Positions 12,201 to 24,700 of a stretch of DNA of 64,000 bases are shown here, one piece after another (positions within the stretch are counted from its first letter, which is position 1; each line of letters opens with the position of its first letter). The DNA is from Lytechinus variegatus (Eukaryota > Echinodermata > Echinoidea > Temnopleuroida > Toxopneustidae): positions 35,186,830-35,250,829 of the forward strand of contig NC_054746.1 in assembly GCF_018143015.1 (NCBI RefSeq), in the 5' to 3' direction. The position numbers were made by a program, and so were the translations under genes. The notes beneath the pieces are model-generated. The model was not told the origin of the DNA, did not search any database, and was given only the letters and a program-made list of their open reading frames with translations.

Positions 12201-15200
12201 ACACTCCTATTCCAGGGAAAGGTCCTTTCTCATATCTTCAGAAATACATTATATACAAGTATGCAATCAATGAGACATTATGATACAACTTCAGGACATA
12301 TTCTAACACTTAATGGATCACCAATTCCTACAAAGTATTACCCACCAATGCTGAATAGGTGATCAAATTATCATACACCAGATTAAAGCTTGATAACTTA
12401 CCTTTTGATACAAAACTTGATTAATACATACATAATATGATCATATTGTATGTATTTTTCCAGGTACAACATAGAGAAAGAACTTGTAGGAAATGCCCTT
12501 CTTTCCTCTTTTCATGATTACCCCAGCCCCTCAAAAAAAAAATAATAAAAAATTGACATCTAGTCAGCCTCATATATGATCTTGGAGAGAAAGGTCATTT
12601 GCTGAGTAGATGATGTCAAGAAGCAAAGTTAGGGGTTCAAGTCCTATTGTATATCACAAGAAAGGAAAAGTGAAGTCTTTAGAAATAGATGGTCACCCCT
12701 TAATATAGGCAATCTCTGAAGATACATCAAACTTTGAAAGTTTAGTCTATCAAAGTTATAGTTCGCTTTTCCCTTTGATAAAAATTTAACTTTCAATTTT
12801 TTTAGAGATCAACCCCCACTCCCTTTTTGATGGTGGCAAACTAAATCTTCATGTACAATTATTCATTACATGATATAAAAAGCAAGCTGGGTTACTGTAT
12901 TAATCAGCTCACTGGCATGCAACTGATGCAAGGCGACCCGGGGAGGCAACTCTGCATGCAAAATTGCTAACCATAACATGACTCGTTTCACAAATTGTCA
13001 AGAAATGAAATATTTTCCATGACTTTCTTGAAATTCCCTGATTCATTGTTTGAATGTATGTATAGACACACCTGTAAAAATGCACCCAGTCATTGATAGC
13101 ACATACATTTATACGTGTATGGTGTGATATACTACAAGGGAACCCTTTGGCATGGATCTATTAGATCTCTGTTAAAACCTAGAATAGCCTAACAGGTTGT
13201 ATCAGCTGATCATGCAAACGGCCTTGCATAAAATATCATCCTTCTCCAATCCAATACAGCGAGCCCTAGGGAAAAAAGGCAGGTATTTCATATGGTCAGA
13301 GATTTAATCCATGACCTTCTCTTCATTAGGTACGCAAAACTACCACTGCTCAGTTGAATATGAGATGCCAATGATCGATACAACTGGGTTAGTAGAGACT
13401 TTGAAGTGATAATAAAAAATGCATGTAAATTAAAATCAGGATCTAATATGTCCATTAGCTTTCCGCACAAGATACATGTACAATACTTTTAGAAGTATGG
13501 AACTGTATGCAAAATGAATTCAACTTTGCTAGCATCCAGTCAAGGAAACAAAGTTTTTGAAAATAGTTCATACTTTTCTTAACATGAATTAATATGTTTG
13601 TAATTAATTGGATATTTCTGCTATGACAGTGCTAATAACTACCAGTATAAATTATTCAAGTGAAAGTTCAGATTTATAAATCTCCTTTTCTTAAAATGAA
13701 TGTTAGAGGGCTAAGAAATATCGGTGATTATCATGGCATTATTACCAATGAAAAAAAGATAATGTAATAAATTTAAAATCTAGCATACCGCAACAACTTT
13801 TAAGTCAACTGTTCCAACCTCATCAGGAAAATATCTCCGCATCACCAAAGATTCTCGTTGGAAGACCCCCCCCCCAAAAAAAAAGAAGCTATCACCACTT
13901 CTGCTGCTGTATTTAATTTTCATAAGTGTCATATTCTGTCTCCTATCCCACTCCTCAATGAGATAGGAGACAGAATTTGACAATAGCAATGGCGGTCTTT
14001 CTACTTGGGTGATCTTTGGTGGCAATTGTAGACCACACAACTGCTATCAAATCCAATAATGCAACACTGACTGAGGTAATAGCTATATTCCACTTAAGAC
14101 TCTTCATTTCATACAAACTGGAAATCAAAATTTGAATTTGTACTAAAAACTCATCCTTTTGACAAAGAGTTGCAACTAAAAGTGTATTTTTTGTGTACCT
14201 CATAGCAAGTCACTGTTTAGTATCTTCATGAAAGAAAGACGTATGGTATTCTCATTGCTGAAATATATCTTCCTGGAAGCTGGTCATGATGTTTTCTTGA
14301 TAAAACATGTACTTTGAATCAGGGTTCAAAATATGTCAAACTTTAACTCTGTATTTTTCATGGTCACTGTATTTATATTCATATCTCCTGTGGTAAAAAA
14401 TAGATTGTGGGTACAAGTATTACATAAGGAAAATCTATACATATTTTATGCATTATCAATAAACCACAAAAACTTGAAATCAGTATGCAACTACGGTACC
14501 CGTTTCTTGTCAGATAACCTAAAATGCTGTCGGTAATAAAAAAAAAAACACCATTTTTTAAACATACATAGACCTAATAGTAAACTGAAATCAATCAAAG
14601 CCCTGCAATCAGTTGAGAATTTTCAATTACTGGTCTGCTCATTGTAAAAGAAAGTAAAAATTGATCTGGTACAAGACAAAGTCTGATTTTATATTTAAAA
14701 TCAATTGCAAATAAGATTCCTGCACCCCCATACAAAGGTCAGTTTCAAGGGTACTTCAGACTATCTCTAGAAAGTTCTGTATATTCTCTCTTCCCTTCCC
14801 CCTTCTCACTCTTCATATCTCCTTCCTTCTCTAACTTCCTTGTCTTTCTCTACTGAATAACCAATCATTCACACTTTCCCTCTAACTTGCATTTTGCTCT
14901 AAAATATATCAAACAGTTAAAATCCAGAACATTAATGAAGGAGTGCTCAAGCAAACAGGAAAACAAAAATAATAGTAGAAGAAAAGGAATCCTCCAAATC
15001 CCATGCAATTTGTCAGTTACATAACTTTACAAAGAATTTTATTTTACATAATAAAATTTGAAAAAAAGAAGGGTTTAATCAATCCTGAGAACACAAGATA
15101 CAAAAGTAAGAAAATTCTCAGAACCAGAATCAATCTACATTTTAGAATTATAGAAATATCACTAGTAACAAGTAGTGCTTGAAATGTCCGTGCAATTATT

Positions 15201-15256
15201 GCAAGCACCACGCAAAATTAAATTCTATCCGAAAAATGATGATGTGCAGTATCTAA
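9292..15256. other. Gene-poor intergenic spacer
   Basis: Six kilobases of AT-rich sequence with no gene I can support. It contains G and C homopolymer runs (about 11539-11555, 11762-11775, 13867-13875), a 15-bp perfect hairpin at 13933-13976, and a C/T-rich patch near 14790-14850. The minus-strand open frames at 13288-14203 look faintly protein-like but have no family signature or convincing splice frame. Confidence 0.5.
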
Positions 15257-15525
15257 CCAACGGGTCATGTGGTCCAGTGGTTAGAGCATTGGACTCATAA
15301 TCGTAAGGTTGTGAGTTCGAATCCCAACTGTGCCATTGTCTCCACTTTGATAAAAAAAAAGGCCCGAGAGTGATATCTGTCGTCTATAACGTCAGCCACT
15401 ATGACTGATTAACCTAGACGTAAAATGTTTCATAGGTAATTGGTTTTATACCAGCTTGGCGTTAACCAGCAAAATGCTGTCCTGCCGAGTTCCTATGGGA
15501 GTTACCACAAACAGAAACAGAAATT
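15257..15525 (+). mobile_element. tRNA-derived SINE
   Basis: The 5' part is tRNA-like. An A box reads TGGTCCAGTGG at 15270-15280. A B box reads GAGTTCGAATCCC at 15313-15325. A CAT anticodon-like triplet lies between them (GGACTCATAATC). The acceptor and T stems pair poorly, so this is not a working tRNA. A tRNA-unrelated body follows, containing TTTCATAGGTAATTGG and CCTGCCGAGTTCCTATGGG, and it ends in an A-rich tail (CAAACAGAAACAGAAA). Confidence 0.75.
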
Positions 15526-18500
15526 GAGGTTATATCCCTTATACTGAGAGCAACAAATCCAGATTGTTCAATACAAATTATTTCTTAATACATCTTTCCT
15601 ACTTTTTGTGCATGATGCGATAAAAATCTGTTTACAAACGGAGTAATTTGCAAGCGGAAACTAAACCATTCTTAGCAGTTATGTATCCATGATTATTGTT
15701 TCTATCTATAAATACTTTTAAATATTTCTATTGTGCCAACTTATGATCACCTATGGATGAATATTTAAACAGTAATAATGAAAAAATACACCTCCTTAAA
15801 GAGCGAGAAAAAAAAAGTTGTTGCTGCAATATCAATACATTGAGTCTCATATTCTGGATTTCCCAGTTTGACCCAATCTCCTTTTAATACCAAGTCTCCC
15901 AGAAAGGACCGAGCAGATGCTTCTCTGGTTGTTGAAATATTAAGCACATATCATCAGTACGGTAGTAGAACAATCTCAATATTTTAATAAATTTATAACT
16001 ATGCTTCGGCCTCTTCATCCAGGATCGCCTTGACAGCTGTGACCAAAAGGTAATCTTTTTTAACAAGCAAACAGTGAGATGACAACCAAGCACACACTTC
16101 CTGAAGGTTTAACAGCATAAATGGTACAGCAGTATTCCAGTGACCTTGCTCTCCATCTATGTTATTGTGAAAGTGCCCTTGGTGTTCAGCTCTTATCCTC
16201 ATTAGTTGTCGGGCCTATGTCGGCACTGAAAAGATGTCAATATCCATCAGTCACCATAGTGGCAGTTGGATGTCTGAGTCCCTCAGCCAATAAAAGGAAA
16301 GATATCAAGTGTTGATGAAATGCTTCTCAGGTCCCTTAGCCATCTGTCTTCTAATTACTCATGTATAAGCAATCATTTAAGAATTCTCAGTTGTCGGATG
16401 AAAAATTATGAAACAATTTCAAATGACAATCATAATAAATGACCCCCTTCCTTTGTAAGTCAAGCAAAGAGAACAAAATATACCATTTGCCTGATATCTC
16501 TTTTAATCATTCATCTGTATGGGCTTTGTTTATTTCAAAGTCAATGAAACAATATCAAAACATTGATTTTTACAATAATTGAAAAAAAAAAGTTTAAAGA
16601 GTTTGTTGGACATAATTTAGAAAATAAGCAGTTTAAATTGATATCTTTCATGAGTTTGTCAATATTTTGTATCTATACAGAGCAAATTTCAAGGTTGAGT
16701 TTCATCTCTGCAAGCAAGACAATGTACACTAGAAATTCAACACACAATGAATGAGTAAGTTTTGACTACAAGTAACAAGTACTTTGAATGCATAAACATG
16801 GTACAAAATGCGCTTGGGGTTGATATTGATAATAATGTACACATTCTTGATTCTTTATACTACCATGAAATCAATTATTTACATAAAAGCTTAACTAATA
16901 ATACATGTACATTATTTTAGAACTTTCATGTCTACCCGGTACAACATAAGCACCAAAACTGCTTTGAGTATGCATGGAACAAATAATTTTCAGCAAAAAT
17001 AATTCTATGCAAGTAAGTATGATTTATCAAGATCTATCTGAAGAAAAAAAATAAAATTAACAGCTTCAAGGAAAATATGAATAGGTGGAGATATTACACA
17101 TACAACATCCTTTAAAGATCCTTTTAGTGAACATCTGTACCACATACTGCCAAATGGCTTCAATTAGAAGATATTACATGTACTGGGTGGGTAGCTATAG
17201 AGATAAATTATAGATAAGACTAAAAAAATACATTTGATTCACAAAGTACATTCATTCACATTGTGCAATCACAATGTACATATGCATGTAATATCCAAAT
17301 AAATGCAAAAGGTATTACACTGTTACTCAAAGTTTAAGTTTATCCACTAGATAGGATACCCATTACCTCACCTCAAAACAGATCATATGTAGCAAATTAT
17401 GAAGTTATTTACACGTTTCAAATAGGCATTTACATGACAACATAACCTTTCAATTGTTCCTTTGCATTATTGAGATTATATGCATTGAACTTTGCTCTCC
17501 TTTCCTTGGGTGAGGATTTATGGTCCAAATTTCCAAGATAATAGCCATTCCAAGATCTCCAGAATGCATTTCTGGGTTAGCTCCAGTCAGTTCTGTTCTC
17601 TCCATCTATGATCTATTTACATAATATATCAAATAAAAATAAGAGGTATTGAAATTTAAAATGGTATTGAAGTAAACAAATGTCATTTCAAAATGGCAAA
17701 AATATAAAAAAATACCAGTGATGAAACAAAATGGTTGTTAGAACTTTATTTCATATAAAAATACTACCTTTTCAAAATGTAAAATCATGTAGATGCAGCT
17801 TTTCAAAATTTTCTATAGAAATAGCTTTTCAGGCACTGGCAGTAACATTTCGTTTTCTGAAAACAAACTGAGAAATTATGAACTTTCATCCATCAATTTT
17901 CTGAAGTTATTTATCAAATTGATAGTCATAAAGAAATTAATAATTTTATCCTTGACTTAAAGGTCTATTCAAAAGTGACATATAAAATGCTAACAACAAA
18001 AACAAATGGAGAATAGATAAATGTTTGAGGGTTTGGAGGCCAGTGTATGTTTGGTAACAATGAAGTCACTTCATAACACTGGTACTATGTACCTCTGTAT
18101 TATTCTATGGCTAGGTGAGGTGTACAGAGACAGTGTAACAAACCAACAAAACGTTGGATGTCACACTGCACAACAAGGATAGATCCTAGAATGTTTCCTC
18201 AAGCCAAGTCAATATATAAAGCATTTTATGATTTTGAGGTGCTTAGGTATATAGGTCTGCATTAGTCTATAGCTATGTAAGGCAAAAAGATGTAGAAACA
18301 AAAAGTTAATTTTGTTTCCTTGACTGATAACTAACAAAGCTTTTATAAGGCACAATTTGTAATTTTAGATACTGATTGTCAAAGACTGGGTGTACCATTA
18401 GAAACAATGCTGCTTTTGGAAAACAAATCACATTGAATTTTCTGACACAATATGTTTAAAAGGAACAAAAATCTCTTGACACAGTATTTACAACTGGTAT

Positions 18501-18753
18501 ATTTTTCACATTAAATACAATTTCCTAGTAAGGGTAGTTATACAATACTTAAAATTAAACTCAACTGAGCCATCACAAAAGTGGCTGTGTGACTTTCTGA
18601 TATTTCGGTAGAGATCAAAATGTAAAGGTATGAGACAAATGAAAACAGGCCAACAAAATGAGCTGTTAGAAATTCTTGGAATACTGAAATAGACACCCCC
18701 AAAAAGTGTAAACTTTGTATCATCTTACCTTATTAAGCAATTGTAGAGCAGGG
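15526..18753 (-). other. Spacer and probable ZNF318-like 3' UTR
   Basis: The ZNF318-like stop is at 18754, and the minus-strand 3' UTR should run leftwards from it. One candidate AATAAA on the minus strand is at 17745-17750, about 1 kb past the stop; others are possible. The remainder is AT-rich. A 67-codon minus frame at 15999-16202 ending in a stop looks protein-like, but I cannot place it. Confidence 0.35.
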
Positions 18754-21700
18754 TTACTTATCTGCAGGTGGTGGTGGTATTGGAACTGGTAAGCTGCTGG
18801 CTTCATCATTTGCCTCACCTCCTGGTACTTCTGGATTCTCTATCGCCTCATCATCAGATGCTTCATCAATCTGAATGAACTCCATCTCTTCTAATCCTTT
18901 GAACGCACTGGCAATGTCATCCTCCTTCAAAACAAATTCTTCCTCCTTCTTCCCTTCTGGATTCTTCACTGGACTTTCTTCTTTAACATCCTTATCATCA
19001 CTTATTACAGGAAGTGCTTCTCCACTAGTACCTTGGAGAAAATCATCCAAGGAAGACATTGTTTTTTCTTCTGCAGGTGGCTCTTTGGGTTGATCTCTGG
19101 ATCTTCGGGTTGGTCTTTTACCAATCATGGGTTGTGGTCTCTGGGCCAAAGTTGATGATCTTGTTGACCTGTTTCTAATGGTTACAGTAGGTTCAGACTC
19201 ATTAGTAGTCGCAGCTGTAGCACCTTCAGCAGCAGGAGTTGTAGGTGTCCCTTGAGCGGATTTGCCACGTAGTAAAGTGGTTGGAATCAAGCGTTTGGAA
19301 CCAATCTTGATGCTCAGTTTGTTGGGATCCTTCTTTGCAGGAGCATCACAGCTTCCTTGACTCGTTTCCTTCCTCAGCTCCAAGGGTGCTTCTGGGGCAG
19401 CTTCTTTAGCAGCTTCTTGGGCAGGAACAGAAGGCTCTTGTTCCTTGTTAAACTTGAACTTTCCGAATCCACCAGACTGTTTTGCTGAAACCTTGACATC
19501 TGTAACTTCAGTCTTTATCTGCTTGCTCTGTTTGTCTTCAGGTACCTCTTCAGCTTTTCGTTTGTTTCCTTTCTCCTCCCCATCACCTTCTTCCTTGGTG
19601 AAGATTGGTGCATTGGTAGAAGATGCGGCTTTCTCTAGCTCTAATTGCTTCTCATAATGCTTGTTCTCATCCAACAGTTTCTATAAACATATATCATTGA
19701 ATAAATAAGGATATTAAGCAGCCTTATATCATTTTCAAGCATTCAGAAAGCAGTACAAAATACCCATTCTAATCAAACACTCCACATTGCAAAAAAAAAA
19801 TTAATATATCTAATAAAGCATCCATTGTACATTGAGATGTCATAGGACTAGTAGCATTGAATCATTAAAAGAATTCCATGTAATTCTATCTTACTGATGA
19901 ATTCCTGATTGCAGAGGAAATTATATTTTCTGAACCTTGTTATAGTATAAATCTAATACAAGAATTTGAGATATTTAAAAACATAAGTAAAGAACTGGGA
20001 AAATTAATATAACCTTGTGAGAAAGCTTTTTTGCATAAAAACTGAACATCAAATACAACTATGGAATTACCATTGATTGTAAATTGTAGCATTTCACTAC
20101 TACAGTGGTAGTTCCGTACCATGGAAATGCATGTATTATGAATAAGATTAGTCCACAAGTTTCTCTTATACTGACAAAGATAAGACAAGGATATGAAATT
20201 ACCTGATATGCAAAATTGTGACTGTGGCCCTTCATGTGTTCCATCCCAGCAATACCATCACCGGAGAAAACCTTGCAGAGACGACAGTAATATCCATTCA
20301 CTGGCATCATGAACTCAGCTCCTGGTTTTAAAAAAAATCAACAAGTTCTTGATCATAAATCTTGTACAGTAATAGGTAAAACATAATAAAGAAGTTGGGA
20401 ATAAGGCCACCAGAGCATCAAATGCTTCCTAATAAGGCTCTCTTCTCATTCTCGGACTTCATACTTTCATACTTTTCATGTAGCGAAACTTGAAATACTT
20501 GAATGAGGTGTAATCTACATGTACCAGCAAGATAAAACAGGGATGGAACTTAGAGAAACTAGGACAAGACTCCATACTTATCCTTGTTTTGCTTTTTATG
20601 GGTAAAGAGGATATGCGTAATTTCACAATCTTCTGCGACCATAAAGGCCACATCACATACATGTACTGCTAACAATACCTTTTGAGAAACTGATGAATAT
20701 GCCTACAGATTTTTTTTTTCAAACTTGCCCTTCATCTGGTTTATGGACAACCAAATAGACAATTGGTGGTTACTTATTTTTTTAACTCCTGAATATTGAA
20801 TTTTGGACTGTTTGACACCATCTGACAAAATTAGATTAAAAAGGCTAAAAGTATAGTTGAAAGGGAATATGTGACAGGGCCCTCAATAACTGTTAACACC
20901 ATTTTTGTGGATGCATGAAGTTGAAATGTAACATTTTACCTTTTATAGGTGCAGGGATGAGACCTTCTGTTGATCCACCAGATTTCTCAGATTTGGCCTC
21001 ACTTGACATCCATGGTCTATCCATAGCATCAATCAACTGAAAGATATACATCAAACCTCTCTTTCAGTAGAAATCCACATAACATTCTCAATGGCTATTT
21101 TCAAAATTATATTTAACTAGCAACATGCTATAACACACACCACACAGACATGACTAGCTACATACCCACACTGGTGAATATATCATCATTCTATTAAATA
21201 AATTGATAAATGGCCTATATCAAGGAGAGAAAATATTATTTTCACAAAGAAATGTCTGTAACTTGAAATGCAAAATAGACACTGATGCATGAAATCAAGC
21301 CAGTAAAATGGTCAATATAGAATTGCATGTATAGCAAAGGTCATGGCTCATTTGTATCTACATGTATCTATCTAGGTTAGATCTACCTGTAATATTCTTT
21401 AGAAATATGACAAGCTTAATAACACTTCATCTAAAACATAATGTAGAAGAGCATCATAAATATTCAGCTCTTTTTTTTTTACACATATTTCCTAGTCAAT
21501 GCTCAACAGGGGGTGGTCCCATTTGCAATCTATAAAGCACGCCAACCTTACAATAATCACTGATCAATAGCCACAATTAACAAACTCTTAGTAACAAATC
21601 TGGTTCAAGAATTGACCAAAACTGAAAGAATTAATAACACAAAAACTCAAAATCTTATTTTCATAAAAAGTCAAGACTCTAAATATTAAAGCTATCCAGC

Positions 21701-24700
21701 AAGTCAATTAGGGGAAGTATATTTACAATTGATTCTAACTTTGGTACGCTCTATAATACACACTTATAGTTACACTCGATTGAACATTTGACAGTATCTT
21801 TGTGTTACAAGGCCAACAACTGATCAATAGGGGAAGGCGGGGTAAGTTGTGACAGTTTTTGCTTTTTGCATGTTAGAATTGATATGATTAATAATCTTGT
21901 CGAAATAAGTACCTTGCCTTGAAATTTAATTCTTCTGAAATATTTTCCACCTATATATAACTTTCTATCCCCACACTGAAAGTCATCTTGACCTTTAAAA
22001 AAAAAACCGTGTCAAATGGCTCAACTTGCCCCATATATGGGGTAAGTTTGAGCCATCTTCTGGGGTAAGTTGAGCCACAAAAACTATGTACAAAATGTAT
22101 GAGGGGAGAACCAGCATGTCAATTTTTTTTTTAAAGTCTTTTCACTTGCTAATTCTCTATAAATACTAACATCCTTTAAAAGGAAAAGAGCAGTCATGTA
22201 AATTTGCTCCTTTCAGCCAGCATTTCAATCGATTTTTATGGTTTGTTTTTTAAGATACATTACCATAAGAATTACCATGGCTCAACTTGCCCCATGCTGT
22301 TTGGCTCAACTTAACCCAGTCCGAACTTAGTGCGATAATTTTGTATCCACACATTTATTATGCATCCATCATATAAAAGACTATGACAAGAATGAAGATC
22401 CATACCTGGACTAATAATGTTGTTATCATGTCTTTATTATATTATAAAGCACTTATTTATTTCACACTCTTTTTTACTTTTTTGGCTGAAATTCATATTT
22501 TTCCCTCTAAAAACCTACTTTTTGTTTCAAAGTTGAAAACATTGTGGTGGGGTTAGGGGTTATGCTATGGGTCATCAATACATGACACCACCACAATGTC
22601 TGACTCATTCATTATTGGCCTGGGGCTGGTGGCTCAACTTGCCCCTATGCTCAACTTACCCCGCCTTCCCCTACTCATATCCAGTGGTGACAGCTAAAAG
22701 AATATATTTGTTTTGAAATGCATAACTTCAGCCATGTAGAAAATCTTTTACTTGTAATTCCTTGAGAATTTTATATTGACCATGAAAAGCAACTCAACGC
22801 TTCATACTATCATAATGGGGTCGTTTGTGAATAATCAGGATGTTTATAACAAACAAAGAGCATCTTTATGCAATTAAAAACTGTATTTAGCCTCTTGTTG
22901 CTTATCATTCATCGACATGAGCATAAAAAATAAATAACAATTATAATAAGGGGGTAAAGCTTATCTCTAGAACTATTTGCTTATAGGAAACCAAGAAAAA
23001 ACATGTAAAATTGTATTCTTCATGCAATTGGATATGTCCAAAAAGATAAATACATAGCAAATTGTAAAGACATCAACTGAGGACAAAATTCAAAGGGGGC
23101 AATCTTCATATCACCCCCCCCCCCCAAAAAAAAAACTTTATGTAACACATTTCATATTTCCAATGTTTTAAAATTTATGCTGTTTAAATTTTCTTTCTTT
23201 TTCTTTTAAAGAAGTCAATTACTATCCCAAGGGGAATCAACAGGTGATTAAATTTACTTCCAAATTTAGACAATTCAAGCAAGATTGTCAAACCATTATT
23301 GCAAGCTCTTATCTTTTATGAAGCTCGAGTGAGCTAATAAATGCTAAAATTTTAGGAACCAGTCAAAACTATAATTGATATATGGTAGCATCTAAAAAAA
23401 TATTTAAAAAAAATTATCAAATGCATGTTATACTCACTGGTACTGCTGAAGCTCCTCAAAATAATTTAAAGGCCAAAAACAAAACTGAAAAACAATCTTA
23501 CCTTCATATGCTTCTTTGAGTGAAGATGAATGAAGAACTCGTTCAGATTTCGCAACGCCTTCTGGCAAACTTTACACCAATGGTCTCCATCATCAAAGTA
23601 GGTGAACTGGAACCGAGCCTTGCTCTCCTTTTCCTTCTCTTTCTCCTGTTCCCTCTCTTCCTTATGGTCAGCTGAGCTGCGCTTGCTGCGATGAGATGAT
23701 GAACTCTACAATAACCAACATAACGAATATAAAAAGGAGAAAAAAAGTTACGAAGGGATACACAAAATTGTGCAGGTATTCAACTAACAAATTCAAAATT
23801 TAGTGATTGGAAGGATCACCCTCTAGTTCTTAGAGTTTTTATAATCATTAAACACAACTTTATTTCCAGTTTTAAATAGAACTATTAAATGCTACCCAAC
23901 ATTCAAATCACCTCAAAACTTCTCAAAGGGTGTATTTTTTTCTTGACTTTGGTAAAAAGCTAACTAAAGGGTGATCCTACCTTATCAATCACCTTAAAAA
24001 AGGCAGGATATCAAGATACACAAGATTGTATTACCTGTTCTTTAAACTTTCTGCTAGACGACATGATGTATAAATTTTACCTTCTTTCATTTCCATCAAA
24101 TAGCTCTTCTCTGGCCTTAGCTGGTAATACCCCTTGGCAGACAAGGAACAGACATACATGTTAACAAATGTTTTTTTTTTCTTCATAATTTACAGAAAAG
24201 ACACAAATGTACCAGTGAGAATTCATACAGGGAGTAAAAACAAAAAATACAGGTCATCTAGGAGATCAAAGAGCTGGAAAGTATAAAATCGAAAGTGAAA
24301 TTATTCTTTCCATTAATCAACAACATACAATTTTCTAGCACTTCAAACCAATGTTAACGTAAACAATGAATGCTTCTATCAAGAAAAACTTGGTACATTA
24401 TTAATCAAAATCGACAGAGAAAATCAATCAAATTGCAAGATTTCAATTGAAATTATAGAAGCAGAAACTAGATGTGTTTGCAAAAAATGGGTATTATAAC
24501 ACAGACACACACAGATATTTGATTTAGAACATTATTTTTTAATTGAACCATCAGACTTGCTGAGCATTTTCCATGTATATTGCTTCATAGCCATCTTGGT
24601 CTTTCTTTCAAAAATACATTAAGAAAATCTTGCTGTTTATATGGATTGGTATTCATTTTGTTACAATATCAATATTCTTTTAAAATTGAATTTCATCAAA

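Noticed and set aside
15262..15335. A functional tRNA with CAT anticodon
   Set aside because: A and B boxes are good, but acceptor, anticodon and T stems pair poorly and a SINE body follows; it is a SINE head.
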